DNA of 5,491 bases from Acidobacteriota bacterium (lineage in GTDB: Bacteria; Acidobacteriota; Polarisedimenticolia; J045): positions 468,758 through 474,248 of the forward strand of contig CP070706.1 of assembly GCA_020350085.1 (NCBI GenBank), given 5' to 3'. The position numbers and the translations under genes were made by a program. The notes under the pieces are model-generated. The model saw only the letters and a program-made list of their open reading frames with translations. It ran no database searches and was not told where the DNA came from. The first letter of the stretch is position 1, and each line of letters starts with the position of its first letter. Below, piece after piece: positions 4,297 to 5,491 of the stretch.

Positions 4297-5491
4297 GCGA
4301 CAAGCCGCGTAGCGAAGTGATCCTGGTGATCGATGACGAGGAACCGGTTCGGCGCGCGCTGGGGCAGATTCTCACCGATGAAGGCTACAGCGTCGTGAGC
4401 GCGGGCTCCGGAGAGGACGCGATCGAGACCGCCGTCGATAGCGGCCCGGATGCGATCTTTCTCGACGTCTGGCTTCCTGGAATCGACGGGCTCGAGACCC
4501 TGCGCCTGCTGCGCGAGCGCAACGTGAACGCTCCGGTGATCATGATATCGGGCCATGGGACGATCGAGACCGCCGTGCGCGCGACCAAGCTCGGTGCGTA
4601 CGACTTCGTGGAGAAGCCGGTCTCCCTTGAGCGCGTCCTGCTCGTGACGGCCAACGCGCTCAAACAGGCGCGCCTCGAACGGCGCAATCGGGCTCTGCGC
4701 GCTCAGCTGCGCCGCGAAGCGGAGTTTCTCGGATCGAGCCGCGCCATCGAGCGGCTACGCACGGCGCTGGCTGAAGCGGCGGAAGGCGGGCCGGTGCTGC
4801 TCTTCGGCGAGAAGGGCACCGGCCGGCGACTCGCCGCGCGCTGGCTGGCTTTGCATGGGCCACATCCGGAGGGACCATTTCTCGACGTACAGGCCTCGGC
4901 GCTGCCTCGAGAACGGTTGATCCGCGCGCTCTACGGCGACCCGGGGCTCGCTCCGGGACAGGAGCCAGGCCGCCTGCTGCTCGCCGATGAGGGCACGCTG
5001 TACATCGAGAATGCCGACACGCTGCCGGCCGCCGTGCAGGCCTCGCTCGAAGCTGGCATCAAGAGCGGCACGTTTCCCGTGCCGGGGTCGCGGCGGACGG
5101 TGCGTTCCGAGCCGCGCCTCGTGCTCGCGCTGCTCGAGGCACCCGAGAAGCTGGTCGAGGCCGGCAAGCTGTCGGGGGAATTCCTCGCGTTGTTCACGCA
5201 CACGATCGAGATTCCGCCGTTGCGCGAGCGGATCGCGGACCTTCCCGACCTCGCTGAGCGATTCCTCGACGAGATCAGTCGCGAGTATGCTCGTGACGAT
5301 CTGACTCTTTCGCCCCAAGCCGTCGAAAATCTGCTCGCGTATGATTGGCCTGGCAACGTGGGAGAGCTCAAGCGGGTGATCGAACGACTCGTCCTGCTCG
5401 CCAGCGGACCGGTCATTCAGCCGCGCGAGCTGCCGGTGTTGATCGGCGGTCGCGGCGAGGAATCGAGAGGGCGACAGGGCGAGTCCTTGCT
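4293..5491 (+). CDS. ntrX: NtrX-like response regulator with degenerate sigma54-type AAA+ domain (3' end beyond window)
   Basis: This is the probable phosphorylation partner of the upstream kinase; 399 codons are visible and the end is cut. The receiver (about 7-125) is complete: Asp14 and Asp15, phospho-acceptor Asp58 (FLDVWLPGIDG), Ser86 and Lys108 (YDFVEKPV, NtrX-like). A linker leads to an AAA+ domain at about 145-384, recognisable from FLGSSRAIERLR, EGPFLDVQASAL, IPPLRERIADLPDLAERFL and DWPGNVGELKRVIERL. Its functional motifs are lost: Walker A reads GEKGTGRR (172-179), with Arg178 for the usual Lys; Walker B reads LYIEN, with Glu239-Asn240 for Asp-Glu; the GAFTGA loop is absent (YGDPGLAPGQEPGR, 214-227, about four residues short); the sensor I Asn is Glu282; both arginine-finger positions are non-Arg (around 293-301); the sensor II Arg is Gly357. 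The frame is intact, so this is not simple decay. A Fis-type DNA-binding helix-turn-helix is expected past the window. It probably controls transcription without sigma54 remodelling. Confidence 0.87.
   Translation, partial: MSDKPRSEVILVIDDEEPVRRALGQILTDEGYSVVSAGSGEDAIETAVDSGPDAIFLDVWLPGIDGLETLRLLRERNVNAPVIMISGHGTIETAVRATKLGAYDFVEKPVSLERVLLVTANALKQARLERRNRALRAQLRREAEFLGSSRAIERLRTALAEAAEGGPVLLFGEKGTGRRLAARWLALHGPHPEGPFLDVQASALPRERLIRALYGDPGLAPGQEPGRLLLADEGTLYIENADTLPAAVQASLEAGIKSGTFPVPGSRRTVRSEPRLVLALLEAPEKLVEAGKLSGEFLALFTHTIEIPPLRERIADLPDLAERFLDEISREYARDDLTLSPQAVENLLAYDWPGNVGELKRVIERLVLLASGPVIQPRELPVLIGGRGEESRGRQGESL

Noticed and set aside
1..5491. tRNA, rRNA, CRISPR array, insertion sequence or phage attachment site
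   Set aside because: I saw no cloverleaf, spaced direct repeats, transposase motifs or flanking repeats by eye on either strand.

Overview
The window looks like a fragment of a GC-rich, LPS-making (Gram-negative, diderm) bacterial chromosome. The evidence is a full-length LpxC, the enzyme of the first committed step of lipid A synthesis. It is followed without a break by an NtrY-type membrane histidine kinase and an NtrX-type response regulator. My best guess at the source is an Acidobacteriota-like or deltaproteobacterial-like lineage, based on gene order and composition; no 16S rRNA or other marker is present to prove it.

Layout. Positions 1-811 hold a minus-strand gene for a GAF-like domain protein with a long Ala/Pro/Ser-rich tail; its 3' end lies beyond the left edge. 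Positions 812-1143 are a divergent intergenic region. It carries a fair minus-strand promoter (TTGACC-18-CACAAT), a perfect 17-bp inverted repeat just upstream of that promoter, several GC-rich stems and a -10-like TACAAT placed exactly as for a leaderless lpxC mRNA. Positions 1144-5491 are one tight plus-strand operon: lpxC (303 aa), nine bases, ntrY-like kinase (743 aa, GTG start), a 4-base ATGA overlap, then the ntrX-like regulator (399 codons visible, 3' end cut).

How the genes work together. LpxC commits UDP-acyl-GlcNAc to lipid A. The kinase has four predicted membrane segments, a periplasmic domain of about 185 residues, HAMP, PAS and intact H, N, G1 and G2 boxes, so it should phosphorylate the regulator next to it. 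Sharing a transcript with lpxC suggests an envelope-sensing circuit.

The most unusual point is the regulator. Its receiver is fully conserved, but its sigma54-type AAA+ domain has lost every motif needed for ATP hydrolysis and sigma54 contact: Walker A Lys to Arg, Walker B DE to EN, no GAFTGA, no sensor I Asn, no arginine fingers and no sensor II Arg. The fold and reading frame are nevertheless kept. It reads as a pseudo-AAA+ NtrX that probably works without sigma54.
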